DNA of 64,000 nucleotides, from positions 124,001-188,000 of the forward strand of contig KV748240.1 in assembly GCA_001692895.1 (NCBI GenBank), given 5' to 3'. Below the pieces are notes generated by a model. The model had not been told where the DNA came from, ran no database searches, and saw only the letters and a list, made by a program, of their open reading frames with translations. Position numbers and translations under genes: made by a program. How positions within the stretch are numbered: the first letter of the stretch is position 1; the number at the start of each line of letters is the position of its first letter. Of this stretch, positions 43,067-54,300 are shown one piece after another. The DNA is from Cenococcum geophilum 1.58 (lineage: Eukaryota > Ascomycota > Dothideomycetes > Gloniales > Gloniaceae).

Positions 43067-43360
43067 AACAGATAGGATTCTAGAAGGAGGCAACTCCTAC
43101 TAGGCTCTTAAAAAGATATTAGAGAGCAAAAGGACAGAAATAAATTGCAAAAGGACAGGGACAGGTGTTAGGATTTCTTATTCCTTAGTAGTTATAGTAA
43201 CCTAGTTTACTAAGGAACTATAAACTACTAGGACATAGCTACTAGTATATATTAAGCTGCCTAGAAAGGATTCATATATATAGAACTATGGCGCCATAGC
43301 CTAGAGGCTGCATGCGTAGTATTGTACGTAGTATAATACAACGGACATAAAAAAAAAAAA
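42168..43360 (+). mobile_element. Family II ORF1-only retroposon, copy D (5'-truncated)
   Basis: Begins within ORF1 (CTACCTTCC...) and ends in a poly(A) tail of 12 A at 43349-43360. The 3' UTR contains the palindrome CTATGGCGCCATAG (about 43285-43298), which the other copies retain in mutated form. Its first 372 bp are also present at 40127-40498 because of the duplication. 5' truncation plus a poly(A) tail points to a LINE-type mechanism. Confidence 0.88.
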
Positions 43361-43863
43361 GTAAACGGCTATAATACTACTTAAGAAGGAAGCTAATACC
43401 CCCCCCCTATAATTATATATTAAAGCCGCTGCAATATAAAGGGTATAAAGGGAGCGCAACTTTAATATTATAAAGTACATTAAGATACGCCTAAACAAAC
43501 TATAGAGTAACCTTAAGGTGCCCTACAGGAGAGCAAACCAATAACCCTAAAGTAGGGAAGAGAGAAAGTAGAAGAAGAATGGCGCTATATTAGGGCCTAG
43601 GCCTATATAGAGGAGGAAGGGAGACGCGTAAGAGACCAGTAAAGATAACAGTAAGAGAGAGAAAGAAGCTAAAGTAGAGCATAAAAGAGTACTAAAAAAC
43701 CATCTACCGCAATATAATACTGGTTGGACTAACACTAGGGAGGCGTATAGGAGTTAAAGGTATAGAGGCTATCTTAGGTAAGAGGATCCTAAGCCTTAAT
43801 GCTATAGGGGGTAAACACCTAAGGGCTCCAAGAAGGCCTAATAAAGGCAGAAAATATAATAGT
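43361..43863 (+). mobile_element. Tad1-like LINE, copy 5 (internal fragment)
   Basis: Matches copy 1 at about 3419-3950 (between RT and the C-terminal segment). Bordered by the poly(A) end of family II copy D on the left and a copia LTR on the right. Confidence 0.8.
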
Positions 43864-44109
43864 TGTTAATGATGAGCTCTAATGTTGCTTATATAAGCAT
43901 TATATAAGAACACCCTAGAAGAACCCTACGGCTTTACGCGGTGTATTAGATGGTATCAGCTAGTGTATCAACTAGTATATTAGATGGTATCAGCTAGTAT
44001 ATTAGCTAGTGTATTAGATAACGTATTACCTAGTGTATTAGGTAACGTATCACCTAGTGTGTTAGGTAACATATTACCTATTAATTTGCGTAAGCGGAGG
44101 TCGGAGGAC
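43864..44109. repeat. Chimeric copia LTR piece
   Basis: 43864-44078 is the first half of a plus-oriented copia LTR (TGTTAATGATGAG...) through a few minisatellite units. 44079-44109 is the opposite end of the LTR in inverse orientation (TATTAATTTGCG...GGAGGAC). Head-to-head joining implies an inversion or template switch. Confidence 0.75.
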
Positions 44110-44537
44110 TGTCAATGATGATCTCTGATGTTGCTTATATAAGCATTACATAAGGACACCCTGGAAGAACCCTACGGCTTTACGCGGTGTATTAGATGGT
44201 ATTAGCTAGTGTATCAACTAGTGTATCAACTAGTGTATCAGATGGTATCAGCCAGTGTATTAGGTAACGTATCACCTAGTATATCAGGTAACGTATTACC
44301 TAGTGTATTAGGTAATGTATCACCTAGTATATCAGGTAACGTATCACCTAGTATATTAGGTAACGTATCAGAATACAAGACGGAACGTAGACGTTCCGGA
44401 ACTAGGGTCTTTCAGGTATATAGAGACTCGATCCCCAGCAGATAGACATTATTAATTGCATTAAGTTCATCCACTTTACTTACTTCACTACATCGTTTAC
44501 CCTGTTGTCCTCCGACCTCCGCTTACGCAAATTAATA
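44110..44537 (+). repeat. copia3 5' LTR
   Basis: 428 bp, TGTCAATGATG...AAATTAATA. Carries the palindrome TGCTTATATAAGCA near its start, which contains a TATA-like core (likely promoter), and the 12-mer minisatellite at about 44200-44370. Confidence 0.9.
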
Positions 44538-44562
44538 GGTTATAAGCCCGGCTGCTCTAACC
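44538..44562 (+). promoter_or_regulatory. copia primer-binding site (half-tRNA type)
   Basis: TTATAAGCCCGGCTGCTC follows the LTR. Its reverse complement, GAGCAGCCGGGCTTATAA, looks like the end of a tRNA D-arm plus anticodon stem with loop CTTATAA, anticodon UAU (Ile). Drosophila copia is known to use a tRNA fragment cut in the anticodon loop; the same is inferred here. All copia leaders in the window share this site. Confidence 0.6.
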
Positions 44563-44809
44563 TCAACTAAATCTCGATCAATTTTTGACTAAAATGATAA
44601 AATCTAACCTCGATTAAATATTAATTAATTGTTAACCAATTTTTTGATTAAATCTAAACTAGATCTTAAGTCAATTTCATCTCTATTTTACTTTCACTTA
44701 AATTTCACTTTAAGTCAAATCTTGTTTGAATTCTATTTAAATCTTAATCGAATCTTAATCGAATCTGAAGTATATATCATTTAATCTATCTGTTTATTTA
44801 ATTTTATTT

Positions 44810-44905
44810 ACTTATCCAAATCCTATCATTCAATTCTACTTGTCCAAATCCTATTATTCAATTTTATCTATTTAATCCTATCGTTCAAATTCTATTGATC
44901 TATTC
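44810..44905 (+). repeat. copia leader 28-bp tandem repeat
   Basis: About three degenerate units of the type TCCAAATCCTATCATTCAAT... The same array has about five units at 49735-49890, more at 55340-55480 and fewer at 24296-24360, so it varies in copy number among elements. Confidence 0.7.
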
Positions 44906-44914
44906 GCAGATAAA

Positions 44915-47900
44915 ATGTCAGACAAAATCTTAATTAAAAAGCTCATTGGGCAATCCAACTACGAAGTCTGGAGCCTTCGGGTCTAATCACTTCTCGTAAA
45001 AGGATCGCTTAGTGATGCTATAGAAGAAGGAGTTACCCTAAAAGGGGAAATCGACTAAAAAGCCTTAGCTAATATAAGGCTGATAATTAAGAATGGACCT
45101 CTCTTGCAAATACGGTATTCTAAAACAGCTCTAGAAGCATAGAAACTGTTAAAAAATCTTTATAGCCCAAAAGGGTTTAGCTCGGAATTCTTAATCTATA
45201 AAGAGCTTTTTAAGACCACCTTATCTAAATACTCTTCTATAGAGGAGTATTTAAATAAAGTAAAGCAACTTACCAACCAATTAAAAGCCAAAGGCATAGA
45301 ATTGCTAAATCAGGTAATTATTGCTTGGGTTTTAAATAACCTAACCAGTCCTTACGAGGGATTTGTTATAATGGTTACCCAATCTTATAGAACCAATTCT
45401 AGTACCATTAACTTAGAAAACCTGTTTTCTAACTTGCTGGACGAATCTAGAAGACAGGTATCTAAAGATCAGGAAATAGCCTTGGTTACAGGGTCTAGAC
45501 GACCTAGGACTAATTAGATAAATNAAATACATAAAAACAAGTACTNNAAGAAGTGTAGAANAACTACGCATTCTANAAAGGACTGTTTTTATCTATTTCC
45601 TAAAAAGGCCCCAAAAGGCTTTAAAACCAAGCACCAATATGAGCTAAAACCTTAAGAAGCTCTTGTGTCTATAAATACTAGTGATAACTATCCTAGTAAT
45701 ATAGAAGAAGACGATTTNGAAATCGATCTTNATCTNATNGATACCGATTAGGTACTTATTACTAATAAAAACCCCTAACCAAATTAAAAAGGAGCTAATT
45801 TTGTATTAGACTTAGGAGCTACTAAGCATCTAATAACTAAAAAGGAATACTTTACAAGCTTTAAAGATTCCTATGGGAAAATTAGTTGGGGAACTAATGC
45901 ATTAATTAATTATATTGGAATCGGAAATGTCGAATTAATAAATAAAGGAAACAAAATTGTACTAGAAAACTATAGATATACACCCAATTTTTAATACAAT
46001 CTTATCTCTATTAGTAAGCTAGATTAACTTAGCTATGAAATTGTTGTTAAGGGCGGTTAAGCCTATATATACAAAAATAAACAACTGCTTATCTTAGCCA
46101 TGGGAAGAAACTCCCTGTACTATATAGATATAGTACAAAATAATCTGCCTAGTGAAAAGACTAAGAAGGTTAAAAGCAAGCAAATAAATAAAATTGAGCC
46201 AACAAACAAAATCAATTTGCTTAAACAAGTAGATAAAATTAAACTTTAGCACTAAAGAATGGGCTATATAAATCCTATTTCACTATAAAAGACTCTAGGT
46301 CTATAATTAAATATTCTATTAAATGAATGCGAAATTTATATAGAATTAAAGCTAACAAGTTAGCGAAATAAAGAAATTATACCAAAAGCAAAAGTTTACC
46401 TAAAAAAGGTAGTAACTAACTTATATGGACTAATATCCCCTAAAACTATAAATAGTAAAAGATACATTATTTTCTTCCTAAATTCAGCTACTAGATATTT
46501 AGAATTTAAATTACTAAAATCTAAATCAGAAGCCTATAAAGCTTTTATAAAATTCAAAAATTAAGCTGAAAATCTATTAAAAAGGAAAATATAATACCTA
46601 AAATTAGATTAGGGGGGTGAATTTATAAACAAAAGGTTCAAAGGAGCCTACTTTACATACGGTATTGTTTAGTAATATTCGGCTGCTTATACCCACAAAT
46701 AAAATGGGTTAATAGAACGAATAAATTAAATAATACTAGAAAAGGTACGCTGTATTTTATTCACTACAAAACTACTAAAGAACCTTTGGGGGGAAACAGT
46801 AAGTATAGCAGTTTACCTATATAATAGGACTCCATATAGTCAATTATAATTTAAGACGCCTTATAAAGCACTTTATAATATAAAACCAGATATTATAAAT
46901 ATTAAAGTATTTAGATTAATTGCGTATTATAAAAACAAAGCTAAAGGACTTAAAAAACTAGAGCCTAGAGCTAAAAAGGCGATATTACTTAGATTTAGAA
47001 GTAATCTTTACAGATTATATAACATAGATTCAAAAAGGCTTACTTAGGCTAGAGATATTAAAATACTAGAAAACTAGTTTTATAATTTTAATACTAGCAA
47101 AGAAGCCAACCTAGAAGTCAATAAAGAAAGTCTGTTTGATTTAAACGAAAGAGATAAATAGATAAATAAATAAAATTAAGCTATTAAATAAAATCAAGCT
47201 ATTAAACAAAATTAATCTGTTAAACAAAATTAATCTTAATCTATTAGATAAAATTAAACCAGATAAAATTAAATATTAAGGATAAATCAATCTAGTGAAT
47301 TAGAGGATGATAATATAGACGAACTAGCTCTTTTAGGAACCAATTAAAATAAACCAAGGTCCTATAGAGAAGCTATAAAATCACATAATTGGCCAAATTA
47401 GCAAATAGCGATGGGTGTAGAAATCGATTAACTTAAAAAACAAAAGACCTAAAATATTATTAATCTACCACCCAATAGAAAGGCTCTAAAAACTCAATAG
47501 GTGTATAAGATTAAAATAGATTAAAATAACTAAATAATTAAATATAAAGCCAGATAGGTAGTAAAAGGCTTTAGTTAGCAATATGGCATAGATTATGAAG
47601 AAACCTTTATAAATACTTGCCGCCCAGAAGTGTACAAAATACTACTATATTTAGCAGCTTACCATAATTAGGAAATAGTATAATAGGACTTTAAAAATAC
47701 ATTTACGCACGCTGATATAGATAAGGAGCTATATATAGAATAACTAGAAGGTGTTACTATAATACCAAATAAGGTATATAAATTAAATAAAGCTCTATAT
47801 GGCCTAAAACAATTACTAAGAATATAGTATAACTACCTAGCAAATAACCTTAAAAAAGAAGGATTTTATCCTATCTTTGCAGATCAGGCAGTATTTAAAA

Positions 47901-48892
47901 ATAATACACTAGGCATTATAATAATCTGCCATGTAGACGATTTACTAGTATTTGGCCTAAATATTAAACAAATAAATAAAATTCAAACAAAACTAGGCAA
48001 AGACCTAGAATTAACAAATTTGGGACCAGTTTCCTATTTCCTAGGTATGGAAATTACTAGAGATCGTAAAAATAAGGTTATAAAATTAAACTAAAAGAAA
48101 TATACCCAAAATATCTTATAAAGGTTTAATAAACAAAATCTAAATCTAGTATCTACCCCTGGAATTATTAGCTTAAAAATGGAAAAGAATACAAAACAGG
48201 CCTTTTCTAAAGATATAAAACAGTATTAATAAGAAGTAGGAAGCCTAATATACTTATTTATAAAGACTAGGCCTAACATAGCCTATAACATAAATACCTG
48301 CGCTAGATTTATGTTAAATCTAAATAAAATACATTACCAGGCACTAAATCAAATTTGGAAATACCTAAATTACACCCCTACCTTAGGAATTACCTATTCT
48401 AAACAATCAGAACCTTATATTTTAGGTTACTGCAATTTAGATTAGGGGGGTGATATAATAGGTCGAAAATTAACTAGCGCATACTACTTCTTATTTGGTA
48501 GAAGCCCTATAAGCTGGGCAAGTCAATTACAAAAAACAGTTGCTCTATCTAGCTGTAAAGCTGAATATATAGCCCTAAAAGAGGCTATAAAGAAATATCT
48601 ATATTTAATAAGCGTTATTAAACAGCTTAATATAGAAAACAAAGAAAAATTCCATTTATTTACAGACAGCCTATCAGCAATTAAATTAGCGAACAATCCA
48701 GAACATCATACTAAGACCAAGCATATTAATATACAATACCACTTTGTGCGAGAACACGTAACAAATAATACAATACAGCTAAGCCATATAAGTACGAAAG
48801 AACAGCTAGCTAATATGCTTACCAAAGCACTAAGTAGACCTACTTTTAAGAATTTGGTCAGGCAGATGAACTTGCTACCAATAAATAAATAA
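44915..48892 (+). pseudogene. copia3 Gag-Pol polyprotein
   Basis: About 1,326 codons. Gag starts MSDKILIKKLIGQSNYEVW and has a UBN2-like body with a CCHC knuckle (about 45540-45590). Protease reads LDLGAT (LDSGAT expected) near 45806. Integrase has its HHCC region near 46246, a core Asp mutated to Asn near 46475, and GGEF near 46612. A Lys/Ile/Asn/Leu-rich repeated linker follows at 47155-47280. RT (about 47470-48240) has intact HVDDLLVFG at 47930-47950. RNase H contains SSCKAEY near 48548. The C-terminus is MNLLPINK. Stops lie almost only at former Gln codons. This order (IN before RT) is diagnostic of Ty1/copia. Nonfunctional because of the stops. Confidence 0.85.
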
Positions 48893-49093
48893 AATTAATA
48901 AACAAAATCGATAAACAAAATCAATTAGCAGACACTCTTTTCCTTCCTAATTGGACCTTTTATTCCCACTAGGTTTTGGCCATAGGCTAAGATTTTTATT
49001 AAGGCTGCTTAACTTACTTCTTGGGTCACTTAATACATAAAATTAATAAACAAAATCAATGAACAAAATTAATAAACAAAATTAATAAACAAA

Positions 49094-49126
49094 ATATTGT
49101 AATACAATATATTGTTTATAGGGGCG
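49094..49126 (+). promoter_or_regulatory. copia3 pre-LTR hairpin and purine-rich tract
   Basis: ATATTGTA and TACAATAT form a perfect hairpin (49094-49110), followed by TATAGGGGCG directly before the 3' LTR, the probable plus-strand primer. Confidence 0.5.
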
Positions 49127-49614
49127 TGTCAATAATGATCTCTAATGTTGCTTATATAAGCATTACATAAGGACACCCTGGAAGAACCCTACGGCTTTAC
49201 GCGGTATATCAGATGGTATCAGCTAGTGTATCAACTAGTGTATCAACTAGTGTATCAACTAGTGTATCAACTAGTGTATCAACTAGTGTATCAACTAGTG
49301 TATCAGATGGTATCAGCCAGTGTATCAGCCAGTGTATCAGGTAACGTATCACCTAGTGTATCANNTAACGTATCACCTAGTNTATCAGGTAATGTATCAC
49401 CTAGTGTGTCAGGTAACGTATCACCTAGTGTATTAGGTAACGTATCAGAATACGAGACGGAACGTAGACGTTCNGGAACTAGGGTCTTCCAGGTATATAG
49501 AGACTCGATCCCCAGCAGATAGACATCATCAATTGCATTAAGTTCATCCACTTCACTTACTTCACTACATCGTTCACCCTGTCGTCCTCCGACCTCCGCT
49601 TACGCAAATTAACA
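49127..49614 (+). repeat. copia3 3' LTR
   Basis: 488 bp, TGTCAATAATG...AAATTAACA, 60 bp longer than its 5' partner because of additional 12-bp minisatellite units (49215-49440). Open frames on both strands here are products of the repeat. Confidence 0.9.
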
Positions 49615-50138
49615 ATCCTTTTATAAGAAGTGATTGGACCCGAAGGCTCCAGACTTCGTAGTTGGATTAGCCAATAAGCTTTTCAATTAAGATTTTATCT
49701 GACATTTTATCTACGAATAGATAAATAGAATTTAAACAATAGGATTGAACAGATAAAATTAAATAATAGGATTTGGACAAGTAGAATTAAATAATAGGAT
49801 TTAGACAAGTAGAATCAAATAATAGGATTTAGACAAGTAGAATCAAATAATAGGATTTAGACAAGTAAATAAAATTAAATAAATAGATAGATCAAATGAT
49901 ATATACTTCAGATTTAATTAAGATTTAATTAAGATTTAAATAGGATTCAAACAAGATTTAACTTAAAGTGAAATTCAAGTAAAAGTAAAATAGAGATAAA
50001 ATTAACTTAAGATCTAGTTCAGATTTAATCAAAAAATTGGTCAATAATTGATTGATATTTAATCAAGGTCAGATTTTGTCGTTTTAGTCGAAAATTAATT
50101 GAGATTTAGTTGAGGTTAGAGCAGCCAGGCTCATAACC
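49615..50138 (-). mobile_element. Copia fragment copia4 (leader and gag start)
   Basis: Minus-strand copia 5' internal region from early gag (49615) through the leader repeat to the primer site (GAGCAGCCAGGCTC near 50120), directly joined to the LTR at 50139. That LTR also has copia internal 3' sequence on its other side. Confidence 0.82.
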
Positions 50139-50590
50139 TGTTAATTTGCGTAAGCGGAGGTCGGAGGACAACAGGGTAAATAATATAGTAAAGTAAGTAA
50201 AGTGGATGAACTTAATGCAATTAATAATATCTATCTACTAGGGATTAAGTCTCTATATACCTGGAAGACCCTAGTTCCAGAATGTCTACGTTTCGTCTCG
50301 TATTCTAATACGTTACCTAATATACTAGGTGATACATTACCTAACACACTAGGTAATACATTACCTGATACACTAGGTGATACATTACCTAATATACTAG
50401 GTAATACGTTACCTAATACACTGGCTAATACACTAGCTAATACCATCTAATACACTAGTTGATACACTAGTTAATACACTAGTTAATACACTAGCTGATA
50501 CCATCTAATACACCGCGTAAAGCCGTAGGGTTCTTCCAGGGTATTCTTATGTAATGCTTACATAAGCAACATCAGAGATTATTATTAACA
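50139..50590 (-). repeat. copia5 3' LTR (shared with copia4)
   Basis: 452 bp, TGTTAATTTGCG...ATTAACA. Left neighbour is a copia 5' leader, right neighbour a copia 3' purine tract (CGCCCCCATA), the arrangement expected of tandem elements sharing one LTR. Confidence 0.9.
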
Positions 50591-50603
50591 CGCCCCCATA
50601 AAC

Positions 50604-51130
50604 TGTCAATGATGATCTCTGATGTTGCTTATGTAAGCATTACATAAGAACACCCTGGAAGAACCCTACGGCTTTACGCGGTGTATCAGATGGTATCAGC
50701 TATGTCAATGATGATCTCTGATGTTGCTTATGTAAGCATTACATAAGAACACCCTGGAATAACCCTACGGCTTTACGCGGTGTATCAGATGGTATCAGCT
50801 AGTGTATCAACTAGTGTATCAGATGGTATCAGCCAGTGTATCAGCTAGTGTATCAGGTAACGTATCACCTAGTGTATCAGGTAACGTATCACCTAGTGTA
50901 TCAGGTAACGTATCACCTAGTGTGTCAGGTAACGTATCACCTAGCGTATCAGGTAACGTATCAGAATACGAGGCGGAACGTAGACGTTCCGGAACTAGGG
51001 TCTTCCAGGTATATAGAGACTCGATCCNCCGCAGATAGACATCATTAATTGCATCAAGTTTATCCACTTCACTTACTTCACTACATCGTTCACCCTGTCG
51101 TCCTCCGACCTCCGCTTACGCAAATTTACA
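50604..51130 (+). repeat. Solo copia LTR with duplicated 5' end
   Basis: 527 bp inserted in copia5 with perfect target duplication TAAAC (50599-50603 and 51131-51135). The first 99 bp (50604-50702) are repeated at the start of the complete 428-bp LTR (50703-51130), so the promoter-like palindrome is present twice. Confidence 0.88.
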
Positions 51131-51339
51131 TAAACAATATATTGTATTGCAATATTTTGTTTATCAATTTTGTTTATTAATTTTGTTTATTAATTTTGTT
51201 TATTAATTTTATGTATTAAGTAACCTAAGAAGTAAGTTAAGCAGCCTTAATAAAAACCTTAGCCTATGGCTAAAACCTAGTGGGAATAAAAGGTTTAATT
51301 AGGAAGGAAAAGAGTGTCTGCTGATTTTGTTTATCAATT

Positions 51340-54300
51340 TTATTTATCTATTAGTAGTAAGTTTATCTGCCTAACCAAATTCTTAAAAGTAGGTCCACTT
51401 AGTGCTTTGGTAAGCATATCAGCTAGCTGTTCTATTATACTTATATAGCTTAGCTATATTATATTATTTGTTACGTGTTCTTATATAAAGTGGTATTATA
51501 TATTAATATGCTTGGTCTTGGCATAATATTCTAGATTATTCGCCAATTTAATTGCTGATAGGCTGTCTATAAACAAATGGAATTTTTCTTTATTTTCTAT
51601 ATTAAGCTGTTTAATAACACTTATTAAATATAGGTATTCCTTTATAGCCTCTTTTAGGGCCATATATTTAGCTTTATAGCTAGATAAAGCAACTGTTTTT
51701 TATAATTAACTTACCTAGCTTATAGGGCTTCTACCAAATAAGAAGTAGTATGCGCTTATTGATTTTTAACCTATTATATTACCCCCCTAATCTAAATCGC
51801 AGTAACCTAAAATGTAAGGTTCTAATTATTTAGAATAGGTAATTCCTAAGGTAGGGGTATAATTTAGGTATTTTTAAATTTAATTTAGTGCCTAGTAATA
51901 TATTTTATTTGGATTTAATATAAATCTAGCGTAGGTATTTACATTATAGGCTATATTAGGCCTAGTCTTTATAAATAAGTATATTAGGCTTCCTACTTCT
52001 TATTAATACTATTTTATATCTTTAGGAGAGGCCTATTTTGTATTCTTTTCCATTTTTAAGCTAATAATTCCAGGGGTAGATACTAGATTTAGATTTTATT
52101 TATTAAACCTTTATAAGATATCTTGGGTGTATTTCTTATGGTTTAATTTTATAACCTTATTTTTACAGTCTCTAGTAATTTCCATACCTAGGAAATAGGA
52201 AACTAGTCCTAAATTTGTCAATTCTAGGTCTTTACCTAGTTTTATTTAGATTTTATTAATTTATTTAATATTTAGGCCAAATACTAGTAGATTATCTACA
52301 TAGTAGATTATTATAATGCCTAGTGTATTATTTTTAAATACTGCCTNATCTGTAAAGATAGGATAAAATCCTTCTTTTTTAAGGTTATTTGCTAGGTGGT
52401 TATACTATATTCTTAGTAATTGTTTTAGGCCATATAGAGCTTTATTTAATTTATATACCTTATTTAGTATTATAGTAATACCTTCTGGTTGTTCTATATA
52501 TAGCTCTTTATCTATATCAGCGTGCGTAAACACATTTTTGAAGTCCCATTATACTATTTCCTAATTATGGTAAGCTGCTAAATATAGTAGCATTTTATAC
52601 ACTTCTAGGCGGCAAGTATTTACGAAGGTTTCTTTATAATCTATGCCATATTATTAACTAAAGCCTTTTACTACCTATCTGGCTTTATATTTAATTATTT
52701 GGTTATTTTAATATATTTTAATTTTATACACCTATTAAGTTTTTAGAGCCTTTCTATTGGGTAGTAGATCAACAATATTTTAGGTCTTTTATTTTTTAAG
52801 TTAATCAATTTTTACACCCATCGCTGTTTGCCAATTTGGCTAATTATGCGATTTTATAGCTTCTCTATAGGACCTTGGTTTATTTTTATTAGTTACTAGA
52901 AGAGCTAGTTTGTCTATATTATTATCCTCTAATTCACTGGATTAATTTATCCTTAATATTTAATTTTGTCTGGTTTAATTTTATCTGGTTTGATTTTGTC
53001 TAACAAATTAATTTTGTTTAATAGATTAATTTTGTTTAATAGCTTAATTTTATTTAATAGCTTAATTTTGTTTATTTATCTGTTTATTGTTTAAATTAAA
53101 CAGACTTTTTTCGTTGACTTCTAGGTCAGCTTCTTTGCTAGTATTAAAATTATAAAACTGGTTTTCCAGTATTTTAACATCTCTAGCCTAAGTAAGCCTT
53201 TTTAAATCTATATTATATAATCTGTAAAGATTACTTCTAAATCCAAGTAATATCGCCTTTTTAGCTCTAGGCTCTAGTTTTTTAAGTCCTTTAGCTTTGT
53301 TTTTATAATACGCAACTAATCTAAATACTTTAATATTTATAATATCTGGTTTTATATTATAAAGTGCTTTATAAGGCGTTTTGAATTGTAATTGACTATG
53401 TAGAGTCCTATTATATAGGTAAACTACTATACTTACTGCTTCCCCCTAAAGGTTCTTTAGTAGTTTTGTAGTGAATAAAATATAGCGTACCTTTTCTAGT
53501 ATTATTCTATTTATTCGTTCTATTAACCTATTTTATTCGTGGGTATAAGCAGCCGAATATTACTAAATAATACCATATATAAAGCAGGCTCCTTTAAACC
53601 TTTTGTTTATAAATTCACCCCCCTAATTTGATTTCAGGTATTATATTTTCCTTTTTAATAGATTTTTAGCCCGATTTTTGAATTCTATAAAAGCTTTATA
53701 GGCTTCTAATTTAGATTTTAGTAATTTAAATTCTAAATATCTAGTAGCTAAATCTAGGAAGAAAATAATGTATCTTTTACTATTTATAGTTTTAGGGGAT
53801 ATTGGTCCATATAAGTTAGTTACTACCTTTTCTAGGTAACCTTTTGCTTTTGGTGTAATTTCTTTATTTCGCTGACTTGTTAGCTTTAATTCTATATAAA
53901 TTTCGCATTTGTTAAATGGAATATTTGACTAAAGACCTAGAGTCTTTTGTAGTGAAATAGGATTTATATAGCCCATTCTTTAGTGCTAAAGTTTAATTTG
54001 ATTTGCTTGTTTAAGCAAATTAATTTTATTTGTTGGCTTAATTGATTTTATTTGCTTGCTTTTAACTTTTTTAGTCTTTTTACTAAGTAGATTGTTTTGT
54101 ACTATATCTATATAGTATAGGGAGTTTCTTCCTATAGCTAAGATAAGTAGTTACTTATTTTTATAAATATGGGCTTAACTACCCTTAACTATAATTTTAT
54201 AGCTAAGCTAATCTAGCTTATTAATAGAGATAAGATTGTATTGAAAATTGGGTGCATATCTGCAGTTTTCTAGTACAATTTTGTTTCCTTTATTTACTAA

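Larger units (their letters stand above)
44110..49614 (+). mobile_element. Ty1/copia element copia3, complete
   Basis: 5' LTR 44110-44537, primer site, leader with 28-bp repeats, gag-pol, 3' UTR, purine tract, 3' LTR 49127-49614. Flanking 5-mers (AGGAC and ATCCT) do not match, so recombination with neighbouring copies is likely. The frame is followed from 44915 to 48892. Ambiguous bases occur at 45524-45740 and in the 3' LTR. Confidence 0.92.
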
